A stretch of 64,000 nucleotides of DNA, from contig NZ_NFIN01000001.1 in the NCBI RefSeq assembly GCF_002161765.1, forward strand, positions 186,001-250,000, written 5' to 3'. This DNA comes from Bacteroides sp. An322. Its GTDB lineage: Bacteria; Bacteroidota; Bacteroidia; Bacteroidales; Bacteroidaceae. Below the pieces are notes generated by a model. The model saw nothing but the letters and a program-made list of their open reading frames with translations, searched no databases and was not told the origin of the DNA. Made by a program: the position numbers and the translations under genes. Shown in pieces: positions 33,201-42,058 of this stretch (positions are counted from its first letter, which is position 1; each line of letters starts with the position of its first letter).

Positions 33201-36200
33201 CTCGTCCTTGCCGATGCTTTTCATCATGTCGGGGCAGGTATTGTGCAGGGCGTGTTTCAGCAGGTTCATGCCGTCGTAGTTTCGGTAATAGCCTTTCACC
33301 AGGAACTCGTCCGTGATTTTCATCGTCTTGTAGGCGCATTTCACCGAATACTCGTCGAGGCTTTCCGAGTAGGTTATCCGCACCTCCGTATCGAACAGGC
33401 GGCTCATGTAGGCGGCATACACGCCCGTGGGTATCCAACGCTCCCCGAAGTTGAAGTCCAGGTCCTCGAAGGGAATTTGTTCGGGCACGGCATTTTTCAG
33501 GGCTTCAAGCGACTCCTGTGCCTGCGGCATCATCCCGTGGCCCTCATGTCCCTTTATCCATTCCTCCACATCGGCCACCTTTTGTACCACGTTCCCGGCG
33601 ATGAAGCGGTCTGCAATCTCGTAGCCGTCCGCCAACGGGTTGTAGAACACCCTTCCTTTCAGGGCTTCGAGCATCTCCGCCTGCGGCAGGTCGCAGAGAG
33701 ATTCCATGTAGGGCAGGTTCACGCCGCCGTACAGGTTGAGCGAGGCGGACAGGGCTTCTTCGGGCGACTCCACCTCGACAAGCGTTTCCTGCGAAAAGGA
33801 AACGGGACGGTCGAAGATGTCCGCCTTGACGAACTGCCCGTTCTCGCCGCGTTCCAGCGAGAGCATGTTGCGCCCTGAAGCGTCCATCAGGATGAGCTTC
33901 GCGTTGTGCTTGGCATTCAGGTTGCCGTAGCGCATGACGAACTCGTCGTAGTAGGTGTTCAGGTTGCGGCGCAGCAGGGCGTTCTCCTCGTGGTTCTCCG
34001 CTTCGTAAGCGTAAAGCCGCTCGTAGGTGTTGCGCAAGTCGATATAGAGTTGCGCCTTCTGCGCCTGCATCCCCTCCATGTCGAGCGGCTGGAAGGTCGC
34101 CCCGTACTTGGTGACATCCTTCAGCACCCCGATTTGGAAGCGGACGCCGCCGGTATGTTCCCATACCAGCGAGCCTTCTTTTAGGTGCGCTTCCATGATG
34201 CCCTTGAACGGACGGGGCATCATCGCTTCCTCCTCCCTGCGCTGCCGCTCTTCCGGTGTCAGGGCTGCTTCCTCCTCGCGCATCTCCCTTTCCACACGCT
34301 CAATCCGTCTTCTTCCCTCTGCCTCAAAGCCGTTCTCTACCGGATAGACCGGGCGCACGGACGAGGATTGTTCCGTTTCCCTCGCCTGCACCTTTTCTTT
34401 TTTCGTCTCCGACAGCCCTGCCGTTTGCTTGGCGGCATTGGCATCCATTTTTTCTTTTCCCATCCGGCGCAGTTCGGCACGCCTTTCGGGTGTGAGTGAC
34501 ATCATCATCTCATAGAATCCGTTGATGGGAGGGTTGGTTTCCCAGTCCAGACTGCGGTAAACGGCATCCTCCGGGTCATCGTCTTCGGCTGGGGCAGTAG
34601 CGCCTTCGGGCTTTCCGTGCATGGGTATTGGCTCTTCGTGCCGGCTTTCCGGTATTCCGTTCGCCCCTTGACGGATGATTTCCTCCATCTCCCGTACCTC
34701 TTCGGGGCTGATGGCAGGAGCCGTTTCCGCGCTTCTGCCTCTTGCCGCTTCATTTTCTTTTTCCGCCGTTACCCGCTGCCCGTCAGCAGGCATCGGGAAC
34801 AATGACGGTTGCACCGGCTTCCGGCGTTTGGACTTGGCTCCTTTCTTCCTCTCCGGTTTCAGTCCCCGTTCCGCCAATCTGCGCTCCTCCTGTGTGTAGC
34901 CGAACAGGTCATACAAGTCCATTACAGGAGCTTCGTGCTGTTTCGTTTCCACGACCTGCGGTGCGGATTTTACCGCTTCTGCATTTGGCTGTACCGTTTT
35001 TTCTTCTATTTCCACCTTCGGCTGTTGTACTTCCTGAACTTGCGGCTGGACGGAAATCGTCTGTGTTTCACGCTTTTCAGCCTTGACGCCATTGTAGCGT
35101 TCCAAGTCCAGCCGTGCCGACAGGTCCGCCGACAATATCCGGTACAAGTCCGTGGCGATGCCCTCCACGCCGCCGCTGTGCGTATATACCATAGCCGGCT
35201 TGCCGTATGGGTCGGTATCCCTTTTCGCGTCGGTGTGGATGATGTATTCCGGGTGGTCAAAAAAATACCCGTTGGTGGAAATTCCCGTATGGTTGTTCTT
35301 TACGACATCGCCCAACCTCTTGTCCTCTTCGGAAAGTTCCTCCTTGCCCTCGTTCTTTTGCAGGATAATCAGGTCGCACCCCACCTCCGTGTTGGCATCT
35401 TCCGTGAACAGGTTGTTCGGCAGGCGGATGGCGGACACCAGATCCGCCTTTCTCATCATCATGTAGCGTGTGCCACCGTTGCCCTCCGTATCCAGCACGC
35501 CCTGCGAGGTGATGAATGCCACGATACCACCGTCACGCACCGTGTCCAGCCCTTTCAGTAAGAAATAGGTATGCACCTTCCTTGCCGCTATCTTTTTGAA
35601 TACCGAGCCATTGGTGTATTCCGGGTCGAACACCGCTATATCCCCGAAAGGGATGTTGGAGATGGCAAGGTCAAACCGGTTCAGAAACGGCTTTTCTATC
35701 TTCTCGAAGCCTTCCGTGCGTATCTTCTGCTGCGGGTACAGGTGTCCGAGCATCTTGCCCGTCAGCAGGTCTTTCTCGAAAGCCATGACCTCCGCCTGCG
35801 GATTGTCCGACAGTACCGGGGCGATGAACGCGCCCATGCCCGCCGACGGCTCCAGCACGAGCTTCGGTCGCACCTTCTTGTCGTGGAGCACGTCCACGAT
35901 GGTGTCCGTGATGGCTTGCGGCGTGTAGAACGCCGTCAGCACCGAGGCCTTCAGCGAGTCCATATAGCGTTTGTACTCCGTTTCGTCCCTGCTGTTCTCC
36001 CTGATGATACGGTGCAGTTCCACCGTCGGGGCGAACAGTTCGAGGTCGGACTTCACCCAATGCACGGCATCCGCCAGTTCCCTTGCCGGGTTCAGGATGC
36101 ACTTCAGCCCTCCGAAGCCGCAGTACCGCTCCAGCAGCGCACGTTCCCTTTCCGTCGGGGTGCGCCGTTCCCGGTCAAGCGTGAACGCCGTGCGTACCGC

Positions 36201-36242
36201 CTCGATGTTGTCCCTCAGCTTCTGTTTCCTATTGAACGCCAT
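30297..36242 (-). CDS. Large DNA methylase-helicase of Bacteroidales ICEs
   Basis: This 1981-residue protein combines an N6-adenine methyltransferase-like domain with an SF2 helicase. The methylase part has motif [11 protein letters not shown] at 129-139 and motif IV NIPF at 196-199, in place of NPPF. The helicase part has Walker A VGTGKT near 1113, DESH near 1278 and motif [12 protein letters not shown] near 1614. A Pro/Glu-rich linker at about 400-640 joins them. Such proteins are typical passengers of CTnDOT-type elements; protection of the element or help in transfer replication are possible roles. It overlaps the DUF1896 gene by 14 nt. Motif IV is altered, so methylase activity is not certain. 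Confidence 0.87.
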   Translation of the reverse strand: MAFNRKQKLRDNIEAVRTAFTLDRERRTPTERERALLERYCGFGGLKCILNPARELADAVHWVKSDLELFAPTVELHRIIRENSRDETEYKRYMDSLKASVLTAFYTPQAITDTIVDVLHDKKVRPKLVLEPSAGMGAFIAPVLSDNPQAEVMAFEKDLLTGKMLGHLYPQQKIRTEGFEKIEKPFLNRFDLAISNIPFGDIAVFDPEYTNGSVFKKIAARKVHTYFLLKGLDTVRDGGIVAFITSQGVLDTEGNGGTRYMMMRKADLVSAIRLPNNLFTEDANTEVGCDLIILQKNEGKEELSEEDKRLGDVVKNNHTGISTNGYFFDHPEYIIHTDAKRDTDPYGKPAMVYTHSGGVEGIATDLYRILSADLSARLDLERYNGVKAEKRETQTISVQPQVQEVQQPKVEIEEKTVQPNAEAVKSAPQVVETKQHEAPVMDLYDLFGYTQEERRLAERGLKPERKKGAKSKRRKPVQPSLFPMPADGQRVTAEKENEAARGRSAETAPAISPEEVREMEEIIRQGANGIPESRHEEPIPMHGKPEGATAPAEDDDPEDAVYRSLDWETNPPINGFYEMMMSLTPERRAELRRMGKEKMDANAAKQTAGLSETKKEKVQARETEQSSSVRPVYPVENGFEAEGRRRIERVEREMREEEAALTPEERQRREEEAMMPRPFKGIMEAHLKEGSLVWEHTGGVRFQIGVLKDVTKYGATFQPLDMEGMQAQKAQLYIDLRNTYERLYAYEAENHEENALLRRNLNTYYDEFVMRYGNLNAKHNAKLILMDASGRNMLSLERGENGQFVKADIFDRPVSFSQETLVEVESPEEALSASLNLYGGVNLPYMESLCDLPQAEMLEALKGRVFYNPLADGYEIADRFIAGNVVQKVADVEEWIKGHEGHGMMPQAQESLEALKNAVPEQIPFEDLDFNFGERWIPTGVYAAYMSRLFDTEVRITYSESLDEYSVKCAYKTMKITDEFLVKGYYRNYDGMNLLKHALHNTCPDMMKSIGKDENGNDIKVRDSEGIQLANAKIDEIRNGFTEWLEEQSPEFKKRLTDMYNNKFNCFVRPKYDGSHQKFPELDLKGLGIKDLYTSQKDCVWMLKQNGGGIVDNEVGTGKTLTMCVAAHEMKRLGLVHKPMIIGLKANVREIAETYRKAYPNARILYASEKDFAAANRVRFFNDIRNNDWDCVIMSHDQFGKIPQSPELQQRILQEELDTVEENLEVLRSRGKDVSRAMLRGLEKRKFNLQAKLEKVEYAIKTRTDDVADFKQMGIDHLFIDESHQFKNAPFTTRHDRVAGLGNPEGSQKALNLLFAIRTIQERTGRDLGATFLSGTTISNSLTELYLLFKYLRPKALEKQDIRCFDAWAAIFAKKTTDFEFNVTNSIVQKERFRYFIKVPELAAFYNEITDYRTAEDIGVDRPKKNEILHHIPPTPDQEVFIEKLMQFAKSGDATILGRLPLSETEEKAKMLIATDYARKMALDMRMIDPDYEDHPDNKASHCAKMIAEYYRRYDAHKGTQFVFSDLGTYQPGGGWSVYTEIKRKLVEDYGIPASEIRFIQECKNEKARKAVIEAMNNGYVRVLFGSTSMLGTGVNAQRRAVAIHHLDCPWRPSDLQQRDGRAVRKGNEIAKLYADNKVDVIIYAVEKSLDSYKFNLLHCKQTFISQLKSGALGARTIDEGAMDEKSGMNFSEYMAILSGNTDLLDKAKLEKKIASLEGERKSFNKGKRDSELKLESKTSALRNNQAVITGMTEDWEKFTAAVQTDKEGNRLNPIKIDGLDTTDEKTIGKRLQEIAKNATTGGQPKRIGELYGFPVKVVSERTLSEGLEFTDNRFFVEGNYKYTYNNGHLAMADTHAAAVNFLNALEKIPSVIEQYKAKNETLEREIPQLQEIAGKTWKKEDELKQLKSELAALDRKIQLELAPKHEETPSQGQEQGGGQDLPKAENVPKPDDAARDYIRDHIIIGRPGIPERREGHGMKM

Positions 36243-36681
36243 AGGACTCCAGATAAAGCATGACGGTCCCTACCAGCTCCGTGTAGAGCAGGTCATGCGC
36301 GGGTGACAGGGCGAAGGTGTCATCCGACGTGTCGTAACCGGCAAACAGGTTGTTCAGGTGGGGGTAGAGCCTGCTGCAGAACGGTTCACGCTCCTGTTCC
36401 GCCACCTCGTCGGCGAACTCCCGCTCCACGACTTCCGTCAGCAGGGCGTAGGGCGAGAAGTGCAGTCCTTCGAGCAGCACACGCATGGCTTCCTCGTGGG
36501 CGTCCTCCACCGTGCCGCCTGCCAGCCTTTCCTTCTCGAAAGTGGCGGTGGCGGCTTCCTCTCGTCCGGCAATGAAACCGGTATCCGATGCTTTGTCTGG
36601 ATGGTATTTTCTCAGGTAGTCCAGCAGGTACAGCCCGTAATAGGACAGTTCCGCCGGAACGGTTTTCTTGTTCTGTTTCAT
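36229..36681 (-). CDS. DUF1896 protein
   Basis: This 150-residue acidic protein matches DUF1896 ([35 protein letters not shown]). These proteins are encoded before the methylase-helicase in this ICE family; the function is unknown. The ATG at 36681 is chosen because CCACTAAATCC (36691-36701) sits 9 nt upstream and the longer frame overlaps topB. The pairing potential with the sRNA is 13 nt plus GTAAAG after a one-base bulge. The following gene overlaps by 14 nt. Confidence 0.82.
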   Translation of the reverse strand: MKQNKKTVPAELSYYGLYLLDYLRKYHPDKASDTGFIAGREEAATATFEKERLAGGTVEDAHEEAMRVLLEGLHFSPYALLTEVVEREFADEVAEQEREPFCSRLYPHLNNLFAGYDTSDDTFALSPAHDLLYTELVGTVMLYLESYGVQ

Positions 36682-36690
36682 CTTTACAAT

Positions 36691-36701
36691 GGATTTAGTG
36701 G
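36691..36701 (-). promoter_or_regulatory. Leader motif CCACTAAATCC upstream of DUF1896
   Basis: An exact mRNA-sense copy, continuing CATTGTAAAG to the start codon. It forms an inverted pair with the sRNA copy at 36770-36780. Confidence 0.6.
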
Positions 36702-36733
36702 TGAAAAAAATCGGATATTGATATGGATAAAGG

Positions 36734-36768
36734 GGAAGAAAAAGGCACCCGGTATCCCTCCGAGTGCC
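36734..36768 (-). terminator. Intrinsic terminator of the candidate sRNA
   Basis: Stem 36744-36752 / 36760-36768 (9 bp, one mismatch) followed by TTTTTCTTC on the minus strand. It also separates topB/exc from the DUF1896 gene. Confidence 0.75.
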
Positions 36769-36827
36769 GCCACTAAATCCATGTAAAGAAACAGTATCAA
36801 CGAATTGAAACAGATTATTACATGAAT
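36734..36827 (-). ncRNA. Candidate RteR-like small regulatory RNA
   Basis: The region follows the topB stop on the minus strand. A -7 box TAATTTTGC (36841-36833) predicts a start near 36827, and a terminator (stem 36744-36752 / 36760-36768, then TTTTTC) ends it after about 94 nt. A 5' hairpin (CATGTAA 36824-36818 with TTACATG 36786-36780) leaves an unpaired linker GAUUUAGUGGC before the terminator. In CTnDOT a small RNA called RteR lies at this position, downstream of exc, and represses transfer. The linker is exactly complementary to the CCACTAAATCC leader motif found before traI, traE, mobA, DUF1896, topB and the gene at 42059. Confidence 0.65.
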
Positions 36828-36832
36828 CAGTG

Positions 36833-36841
36833 GCAAAATTA
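36833..36841 (-). promoter_or_regulatory. -7 box of the candidate sRNA
   Basis: TAATTTTGC on the minus strand, immediately after the topB stop, matches TAnnTTTGC. No -33 TTTG is visible at standard spacing. Confidence 0.5.
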
Positions 36842-36845
36842 ATCA

Positions 36846-38948
36846 TTATTTTCTTCTTCCTTTCATGTTTGTACTCTTTCTTGTGCCTTTGGCTTCGGGA
36901 AAGATGAATTTCGTGTTGAAATCCGCATCGAAGGCGACCGCCGCGCTGAACGGCTTGCCCTGTTTGCTCTTGAAGCCGCTGAGGATGTCCGTCTTTCCGT
37001 TTGCCAGCAGGCCGGTCATTTCCGTGTCGGTGAGCGTCCTGCCCGCTATCTGGCGGAACACCGGCAGGGCGCAGTCCGGGTTGTCGCAGCGCACCACCTT
37101 GCCGTAGAACTGCATCGTGCCCGTGCCGCACTTGGGGCAGGCGCAGCCCGATGCCTTGTGACCAAAGATTTTGTCGCAGGCGAGCAGTTCGGTGGTTATC
37201 TTGCGGGTGTAGCCCTCGATGTCGCGCAGGAAAGCCTCGTGCGGCGTCCTGCCTTTTTCTATCTCCGCCAGTTCCGACTCCCAACGCCCGGTCATTTCCA
37301 CATCGGCGATGTCCATCTCCTTCACGATGGAATACAGGGCAAGCCCTTTCTCCGTCGGCACGAGCGACTTCTTCACGCGCACCATGTATTCGCGCCGGAG
37401 CAGGGTCTCGATGATGGCGGCACGGGTGGCGGGCGTGCCGATGCCGCAGTCCTTCAACGCCTGCCGAGCCTCCTCGTCCTCCACGCCCTCGCGTCCGGCG
37501 GTCTCCATTGCCGCCAGCAGGGTGCTTTCCGTGTGCAGCGGCTTCGGACGGGTCATGCCCGAACTCATCGTGCAGCCGTTCATCGACAGCGTGTCGCCCT
37601 CCTTCCAGTCGGGCAGTACGGTGTCCTCCCTGTCCTCGCCATAGACCGAACGCCAGCCCGCCTTGCGGACGATACACCCTTTGGTTTCAAACGCCACGCC
37701 TTCGCACTCCGCACGGACGGTGGTCGTGTCCTTGACGCACTCCGGGGAAAATGCCTCAATCATGCGCCCCACAATCATGTCGTAGATGAGCTGCTCGTTC
37801 TTGTAGAGCGCCAGCGGACGGTTCGGGGTCACCAACAGCGCATGGTGGTCGGTCACTTTCGATGCGTCCACGCTGCGGCGGTTCAGTTCGCCCATGCTTT
37901 CGATTTTATCTGCAAACGATGAATGAGAGGAAAGCCTGTCGAACAGCAGGGGTACTTCGGCAAACACGTCCTCCGGGATGTAGCGGCTCGACGTTCTCGG
38001 ATAGGTGACGAGCTTCGCCTCATAGAGCTTCTGCACGAGGTCGAGCGTCTGCTCTGCCGTGAAGCCGTGCTTCGTGTTCGCTTCCTTCTGGAGCGTGGTC
38101 AGGTCGTACAGCAGCGGAGGGTTCTCCACCTTTTCCTTCTTTTCGGTTTTCACGATGGTGGCGCACATTTGTGTCTTTACGTTATTATATAATGCGGCGG
38201 CTTCCTCCTTGTCTTTCCATTTCTCCACCGAGGCGAACTTTACAATCTCATTCACGCTCACCGACGGGGTGGAGAAATGCAGCTGGTGTACCGGTTCGGG
38301 CGTGAAACGCTTGTTTTCCCAGAAACGCTTGCAGACCATCGCCAGCGTGGGTGTCTGCACGCGCCCTACGGAATACGTGCCCCGTCCGGCGGCGACGGTC
38401 AATGCCTGCGTGCCGTTGATGCCCACCAGCCAGTCGGCTTCGCTCCGGGCTTTGGCGGCTTGGTAGAGGTTGTCGTACTCGTGGCCGTCCTTCAGTTCTT
38501 TCAACCCCTTGCGGATGGCGGTGTCGGTCAGCGAGCTTATCCACAGTCTTTGAAAGGGCAAGGTACAGCCGGTATAGGCATAGAGGTAGCGGAATATCAA
38601 TTCTCCTTCACGGGCGCAGTCGGTTGCCACGATAATACTGTCGCTCTCGTTCCACAGCTTGGTTATCACCTTAATCTGCTTCACCGCCGCAGCGTCCGCC
38701 TTGTAGCCCTTGTCCGTCTTCACCTGACGGGGGATTAACTCGAACCTTTCGGGAATGACGGGCAGGCTGTCGCGCCGGAAGCCCCTGATGCCGTACCCGT
38801 CGGGCATGGCAAGCTGTACCAGATGCCCCAATGCCCATGTCACGTGGTAGCCGTTTCCGGTGAAATACCCTTCTTCCTTTTTCATCGCGCCGACAATCCG
38901 TGCTATCTCACGGGCGACGCTCGGTTTTTCTGCCAATATGGTAATCAT
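36846..38948 (-). CDS. topB: Exc-type DNA topoisomerase III
   Basis: This 700-residue type IA topoisomerase has the TOPRIM motifs EKPSVAREI near the N terminus and DCAREGELI at about residue 109. The active-site tyrosine in YPRTSSRYI is near residue 316, and a C-terminal zinc-finger-like domain is present (CPKCGTG ... CDNPDC). In CTnDOT the homologue is Exc, the last gene of the xis2c-xis2d-orf3-exc operon, dispensable for some steps of excision. Here it follows the DUF3945 gene by 150 bp. The leader contains the motif at 39082-39092. The candidate sRNA lies directly downstream. Confidence 0.92.
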   Translation of the reverse strand: MITILAEKPSVAREIARIVGAMKKEEGYFTGNGYHVTWALGHLVQLAMPDGYGIRGFRRDSLPVIPERFELIPRQVKTDKGYKADAAAVKQIKVITKLWNESDSIIVATDCAREGELIFRYLYAYTGCTLPFQRLWISSLTDTAIRKGLKELKDGHEYDNLYQAAKARSEADWLVGINGTQALTVAAGRGTYSVGRVQTPTLAMVCKRFWENKRFTPEPVHQLHFSTPSVSVNEIVKFASVEKWKDKEEAAALYNNVKTQMCATIVKTEKKEKVENPPLLYDLTTLQKEANTKHGFTAEQTLDLVQKLYEAKLVTYPRTSSRYIPEDVFAEVPLLFDRLSSHSSFADKIESMGELNRRSVDASKVTDHHALLVTPNRPLALYKNEQLIYDMIVGRMIEAFSPECVKDTTTVRAECEGVAFETKGCIVRKAGWRSVYGEDREDTVLPDWKEGDTLSMNGCTMSSGMTRPKPLHTESTLLAAMETAGREGVEDEEARQALKDCGIGTPATRAAIIETLLRREYMVRVKKSLVPTEKGLALYSIVKEMDIADVEMTGRWESELAEIEKGRTPHEAFLRDIEGYTRKITTELLACDKIFGHKASGCACPKCGTGTMQFYGKVVRCDNPDCALPVFRQIAGRTLTDTEMTGLLANGKTDILSGFKSKQGKPFSAAVAFDADFNTKFIFPEAKGTRKSTNMKGRRK

Positions 38949-39081
38949 GTCTTTTTCTGTCTAATCTGTTGATACTCTTGTTTCTTTGGGTGGGAATGAA
39001 ACGGGGCACGGCCTTGTCCGTGGGATATGCGGTACAGGGCGGTGTTTGCTCCCCGTTTCAATCCGTTGATTATTGTCGGAT

Positions 39082-39092
39082 GGATTTAGTGG
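39082..39092 (-). promoter_or_regulatory. Leader motif CCACTAAATCC upstream of topB
   Basis: It is part of a 17-nt block (39080-39096) identical to the antisense of the sRNA. A second block at 39053-39070 matches the antisense of the sRNA 5' region at 16 of 18 positions. Together they give two pairing blocks for the topB leader. Confidence 0.6.
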
Positions 39093-39098
39093 CGGCAA

Positions 39099-40679
39099 TC
39101 AGGACACCTTCACACCTTTGGATTTTCTTGTCTGCCGTTTCTGCTGGGTTTCGTCCTTCGGTGCGGTCTGACCCTGCTGCAACGGCTCCTTCACGTGCTT
39201 GGTGGCCTCGTTGGTCTTGCCCTCGTTGTTCACGGCAAGCTGCGTCCTGCTCTCGTTGGACGGGGCGACGGTCTGCGCAAGGTCCGGATTCTGCGAGTAG
39301 GTCAGCGGACGGCCTTTCTCATGGCTGAACTTCAGGTACTTCGTGCAGGGCTGCCCTTGGTCGTCCTTTGCGTTGGCGAGTACCACCGTCCTGCCCGCCA
39401 CGTAGTCGGCGATTTGCTGTTCGTTGAACAGGTCGTCTTTCCATTTGCTTATCGGGCGGATGCTGCCGTCCTCGTTCGTCCACGAGCGGTTGCGCCGTTG
39501 CCTTTCGCCGTTTTCCTGCGTCTGCCCCTGTGCATCGGGATTGTCCTGCTGCTTGCTTTGACGCTGCGACTGCTGCTGACGTCGTTGCCCCGGCACGAAC
39601 TCCACATCGCGTTTTTCGGCGCTCACCTGAAGTAATGCCTGAAATTTGCGCCCGTTGGATAATGTCACTTCTTTGGGCAGGGCAAGCCCGGCACGCAGGA
39701 TGTCCATTTCTTCCTTTGTCAAGCCGGTCTGTCCGATTTGATAGGGGATGCGCACCTTGTCGGCAGGCACGTCCACGATTTCATTCGTCAGGCGGTCGAT
39801 GCTGATATACGACTGGCGCATTTCCCCGGTTCTCGTATCCGCCACATCCACCACCTTGCCTAAATTGCCCGTGCGCTTCAGGTTCTTCTTGTCCTCGTCC
39901 GTGAAGGTGTAGCCGTTGTGGGGGATGTCAAGACGCGGTTCGTGGCGCACGAAGTGGGGAGTGAGTTTCAGTTTGCCGTCCTCCGCTTTCTGGAACGAAA
40001 GGCGGGCCTGCAACTCATAGCTCTCGTAGCCGAAGGTCGGCTTCACCGTCACCAGCCCCGTCTTGCCGTAATTCATCAGGGCTTTCATGTCTTTTTCCGA
40101 AAGGCTTTCCCTGTCGATGCCGCACTTGCGCAATTCCGCCCAGTCCACTTGGTCATCCGCTATCAGGTTCGGCTTCTCCTGTTTCTGCGGTTGCTGCTCA
40201 TCTTGCGCTTCAGCCGTTTGAGGCTGTTGCACTTCCTGTTTCTGTTCTTCTTTTTTCTGTTCCATTTCTTCTTTCTTTTTAAGGGGTTCATTGTCGCTTT
40301 CTTGTTTTACATTCTCCGTTTCCGCCTGCTTCCGGTATTCCGAAGTGTCCACCTTGTGCGCCGCAAGCATTTCCGCGTTTGCCGCAGGGGCTTTCAGCAA
40401 ATCCTTGATGACCGGCAGTACCGCATCCGCCATGTCCGCCGCCACCCGGTAGAAGCCGAAGCGTGTCGGCTCTTTGCACTGGCGGTAGAAGTTCCTGAAG
40501 AAGTTGTCCACCATGTCCCCGTGGCGGTCGAAGCGCAGGAAGTCCTGCGAGTGTTCCGCCTTTGCCGGAGCCGTCTTCGGATAGCCCTTGCTGTCCAGCC
40601 CGGCTACTACGCTGATTTCGCCCGTCTTCTCGTCGCGGACGACCAGCACGTCTTTCTCGTTTTTCTTTTTCTGTTCCAT
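39099..40679 (-). CDS. DUF3945 protein, orf3 of the excision operon
   Basis: This 526-residue, Gln/Lys-rich protein carries a DUF3945/DUF4099-like N-terminal part (EISVVAGLDSKGYPKTAP). Low-complexity stretches follow (QKKEEQKQEVQQPQ), then a conserved core (DLSWNDL-like, here DWAELRKCGIDRESLSEKDM) and a segment rich in Arg/Gln at the C terminus (RKSKGVKVS). In CTnDOT the gene between xis2d and exc is orf3; this fits by position. No enzymatic motif is recognised. It starts 6 bp before the end of the xis2d-like gene's spacing, in the same operon. Confidence 0.75.
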   Translation of the reverse strand: MEQKKKNEKDVLVVRDEKTGEISVVAGLDSKGYPKTAPAKAEHSQDFLRFDRHGDMVDNFFRNFYRQCKEPTRFGFYRVAADMADAVLPVIKDLLKAPAANAEMLAAHKVDTSEYRKQAETENVKQESDNEPLKKKEEMEQKKEEQKQEVQQPQTAEAQDEQQPQKQEKPNLIADDQVDWAELRKCGIDRESLSEKDMKALMNYGKTGLVTVKPTFGYESYELQARLSFQKAEDGKLKLTPHFVRHEPRLDIPHNGYTFTDEDKKNLKRTGNLGKVVDVADTRTGEMRQSYISIDRLTNEIVDVPADKVRIPYQIGQTGLTKEEMDILRAGLALPKEVTLSNGRKFQALLQVSAEKRDVEFVPGQRRQQQSQRQSKQQDNPDAQGQTQENGERQRRNRSWTNEDGSIRPISKWKDDLFNEQQIADYVAGRTVVLANAKDDQGQPCTKYLKFSHEKGRPLTYSQNPDLAQTVAPSNESRTQLAVNNEGKTNEATKHVKEPLQQGQTAPKDETQQKRQTRKSKGVKVS

Positions 40680-40685
40680 TTCAGT

Positions 40686-41066
40686 TTAATTTTTACGGTT
40701 CGTTTTTTTGTCGTTTGATTTTCTTTTGGTATTGTCCGCCTTATCCTGAGCCCTGTCACGGAGTATTTCCCGCATGTGGGTGCTGATGAACAGTTCCACG
40801 TCCGCCCTGCGGTAATAGGTCTTGTGGCGGTGCATCCGGTAGGGCAGCAGCCCGTCGCTGCGGTAGCGTTGCAGGGTACGTTTGCTCACGTGGAGCAGCA
40901 TGCACACGTCTTGGTTGTCCATCGTGTCCTCTTCCAACAAGGCGGTGCCCTGCGGCTTTTCATTCACGTCACCGCGCATGGCGGAGAGCATCTCCTCCTG
41001 ACGGTCGAGGCGGCTGAACACCTGCCTCATGCAGTCCTCGAAAGTGCGTCTGTCTAAAAACTCCAT
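40686..41066 (-). CDS. xis2d: Xis2d-like helix-turn-helix protein
   Basis: This 126-residue basic protein has a MerR/excisionase-type helix-turn-helix (QDVCMLLHVSKRTLQRYRSDGLLPYRMHRHKTYYRRADVELF) quoted as VCMLLHVSKRTLQRYR and KTYYRRADVELF. The ATG at 41066 has a good AGGAGG-like ribosome site (AAAGGAGGAAC) upstream. In CTnDOT Xis2d is required for excision and for activation of the transfer genes; the assignment follows operon order. The C terminus is very Lys/Arg-rich (DNTKRKSNDKKTNRKN). Confidence 0.75.
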   Translation of the reverse strand: MEFLDRRTFEDCMRQVFSRLDRQEEMLSAMRGDVNEKPQGTALLEEDTMDNQDVCMLLHVSKRTLQRYRSDGLLPYRMHRHKTYYRRADVELFISTHMREILRDRAQDKADNTKRKSNDKKTNRKN

Positions 41067-41080
41067 AGCCGTTCCTCCTT

Positions 41081-41431
41081 TCATTTCCTGCCCGCCTTTC
41101 CGCCCGTGCGGAGCCGGTAGTTGTGTTTCAGTTCCTCCGGTTTCTCCGGTGAAGTCTTGACCGCATTCTCCCGGATGATGCGTTCCACTTCTTCCGGAGG
41201 GTAACGGCAGTCGCCCCGGATGATGACATACCCGATGCGCTTCTCGTCGCGCAGCCGTTGCAGCGTGCGGCGGCTGACACAGAGCAGGCGCATCACTTCG
41301 CGGCTGTCCAGAAGGCAGGCGGTATCGTTCCGCTGTCCCTCCATGCCTTGCCTCCTCACATGGGAGGCGATTTCCTCGATGCGCCCTACGATGTCCTTGT
41401 AGGCGGCGCTTTCCATCGTGATGATTTCCAT
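41081..41431 (-). CDS. xis2c: Xis2c-like helix-turn-helix protein
   Basis: This 116-residue protein has the same type of helix-turn-helix (SREVMRLLCVSRRTLQRLRDEKRIGY, quoted as MRLLCVSRRTLQRLR) followed by a basic tail (LRTGGKAGRK). It is the first gene of the excision operon and 14 bp before the xis2d-like gene. In CTnDOT Xis2c and Xis2d are recombination directionality and regulatory proteins. A candidate -7 box (41473-41481, GAACTTTGC) and a palindromic element (41505-41525) lie upstream. Confidence 0.75.
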   Translation of the reverse strand: MEIITMESAAYKDIVGRIEEIASHVRRQGMEGQRNDTACLLDSREVMRLLCVSRRTLQRLRDEKRIGYVIIRGDCRYPPEEVERIIRENAVKTSPEKPEELKHNYRLRTGGKAGRK

Positions 41432-41472
41432 TTCTCAATCGCTTTAATCGTTAATGAATCAATTTGTCGGGA

Positions 41473-41525
41473 GCAAAGTTCGGCTATTCCAAATGGGCGG
41501 GCACGGTACTTACCCGTAACTTACG
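41473..41525 (-). promoter_or_regulatory. Candidate excision-operon promoter with operator
   Basis: The minus-strand -7 is GAACTTTGC (41481-41473). Immediately upstream of the -33 position lie two adjacent palindromes, GGTACTTACC (41505-41514) and CGTAACTTACG (41515-41525). RteC of CTnDOT binds upstream of the -33 of this promoter, so these are candidate RteC sites. Confidence 0.45.
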
Positions 41526-41700
41526 TGAGATTTTTATGGATTTTCCACCTTGCAGGGGCTTCAACGGGCATTTTTATCATGGAAAACCGCCAAACGGACA
41601 TTCCAAGCCGTCTGTTTCCCTCATGTCCTGATGTGGCACAATAAAAAGAGCCACAAGCTGCCACTGTTTCCTTGCCCGGTCGGTTCCGGCCCACGGCTGT

Positions 41701-41710
41701 GTAACTTTGC
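41701..41710 (+). promoter_or_regulatory. -7 promoter box of the plus-strand excisionase-like genes
   Basis: GTAACTTTGC matches TAnnTTTGC and also the CTnDOT attachment consensus GTANNTTTGC. It lies 25 nt before the ATG at 41736. The rest of the divergent gap 41432-41735 contains imperfect ATGGATTTTCC/GGAAAACC repeats but no gene. Confidence 0.6.
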
Positions 41711-41735
41711 GGCAAACCGATAAAATTTTGAAAGA

Positions 41736-42026
41736 ATGGAAATAGTAATCATTGAGAAGACCGCCTTCGATATGCTCCTTGCCGGAGTGAAGGCATTGGA
41801 GGACAGGGTGAGGACGCTTGCCGAAAAGGGCGGCGACCGCCGCCTTGCCGAATGGATGGACACGGAGGACGTGTGCCGTATGCTGAGCATAACCCCGAAG
41901 ACCTTGCAGGCCATGCGCGACAGGCACGGCATTGCATATTCCCAAATCGGACGCAAGTTCTATTACAGGCCGGAGGATGTGGAACGGCTGTTGCCCGTTC
42001 CCGAAACGGGACAACCGTCCGTCTGA
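41736..42026 (+). CDS. Excisionase-like helix-turn-helix protein 3
   Basis: This 96-residue protein (MEIVIIEKTAFDMLLAGVKA) has an excisionase/MerR-type helix-turn-helix (DVCRMLSITPKTLQAMR ... KFYYRPEDVERLL). It is a paralogue of the three neighbouring small proteins and the first of two plus-strand copies divergent from the xis2c operon. It could act in excision, in regulation of integrase or as an antagonist of the other copies. Substrate site unknown. Confidence 0.75.
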   Translation: MEIVIIEKTAFDMLLAGVKALEDRVRTLAEKGGDRRLAEWMDTEDVCRMLSITPKTLQAMRDRHGIAYSQIGRKFYYRPEDVERLLPVPETGQPSV

Positions 42027-42039
42027 CACTTGAAGTGTG

Positions 42040-42050
42040 CCACTAAATCC
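42040..42050 (+). promoter_or_regulatory. Leader motif CCACTAAATCC upstream of excisionase-like gene 4
   Basis: The motif ends 8 nt before the ATG at 42059. The antisense match to the sRNA is GCCACTAAATCC, and ATGTAA follows after a one-base bulge. Confidence 0.6.
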
Positions 42051-42058
42051 TATGTAAG

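Noticed and set aside
36682-37677. Long upstream extension of the DUF1896 frame
   Set aside because: It runs through the candidate sRNA and the topB coding region and is Arg/Gly-rich, a typical antisense shadow.
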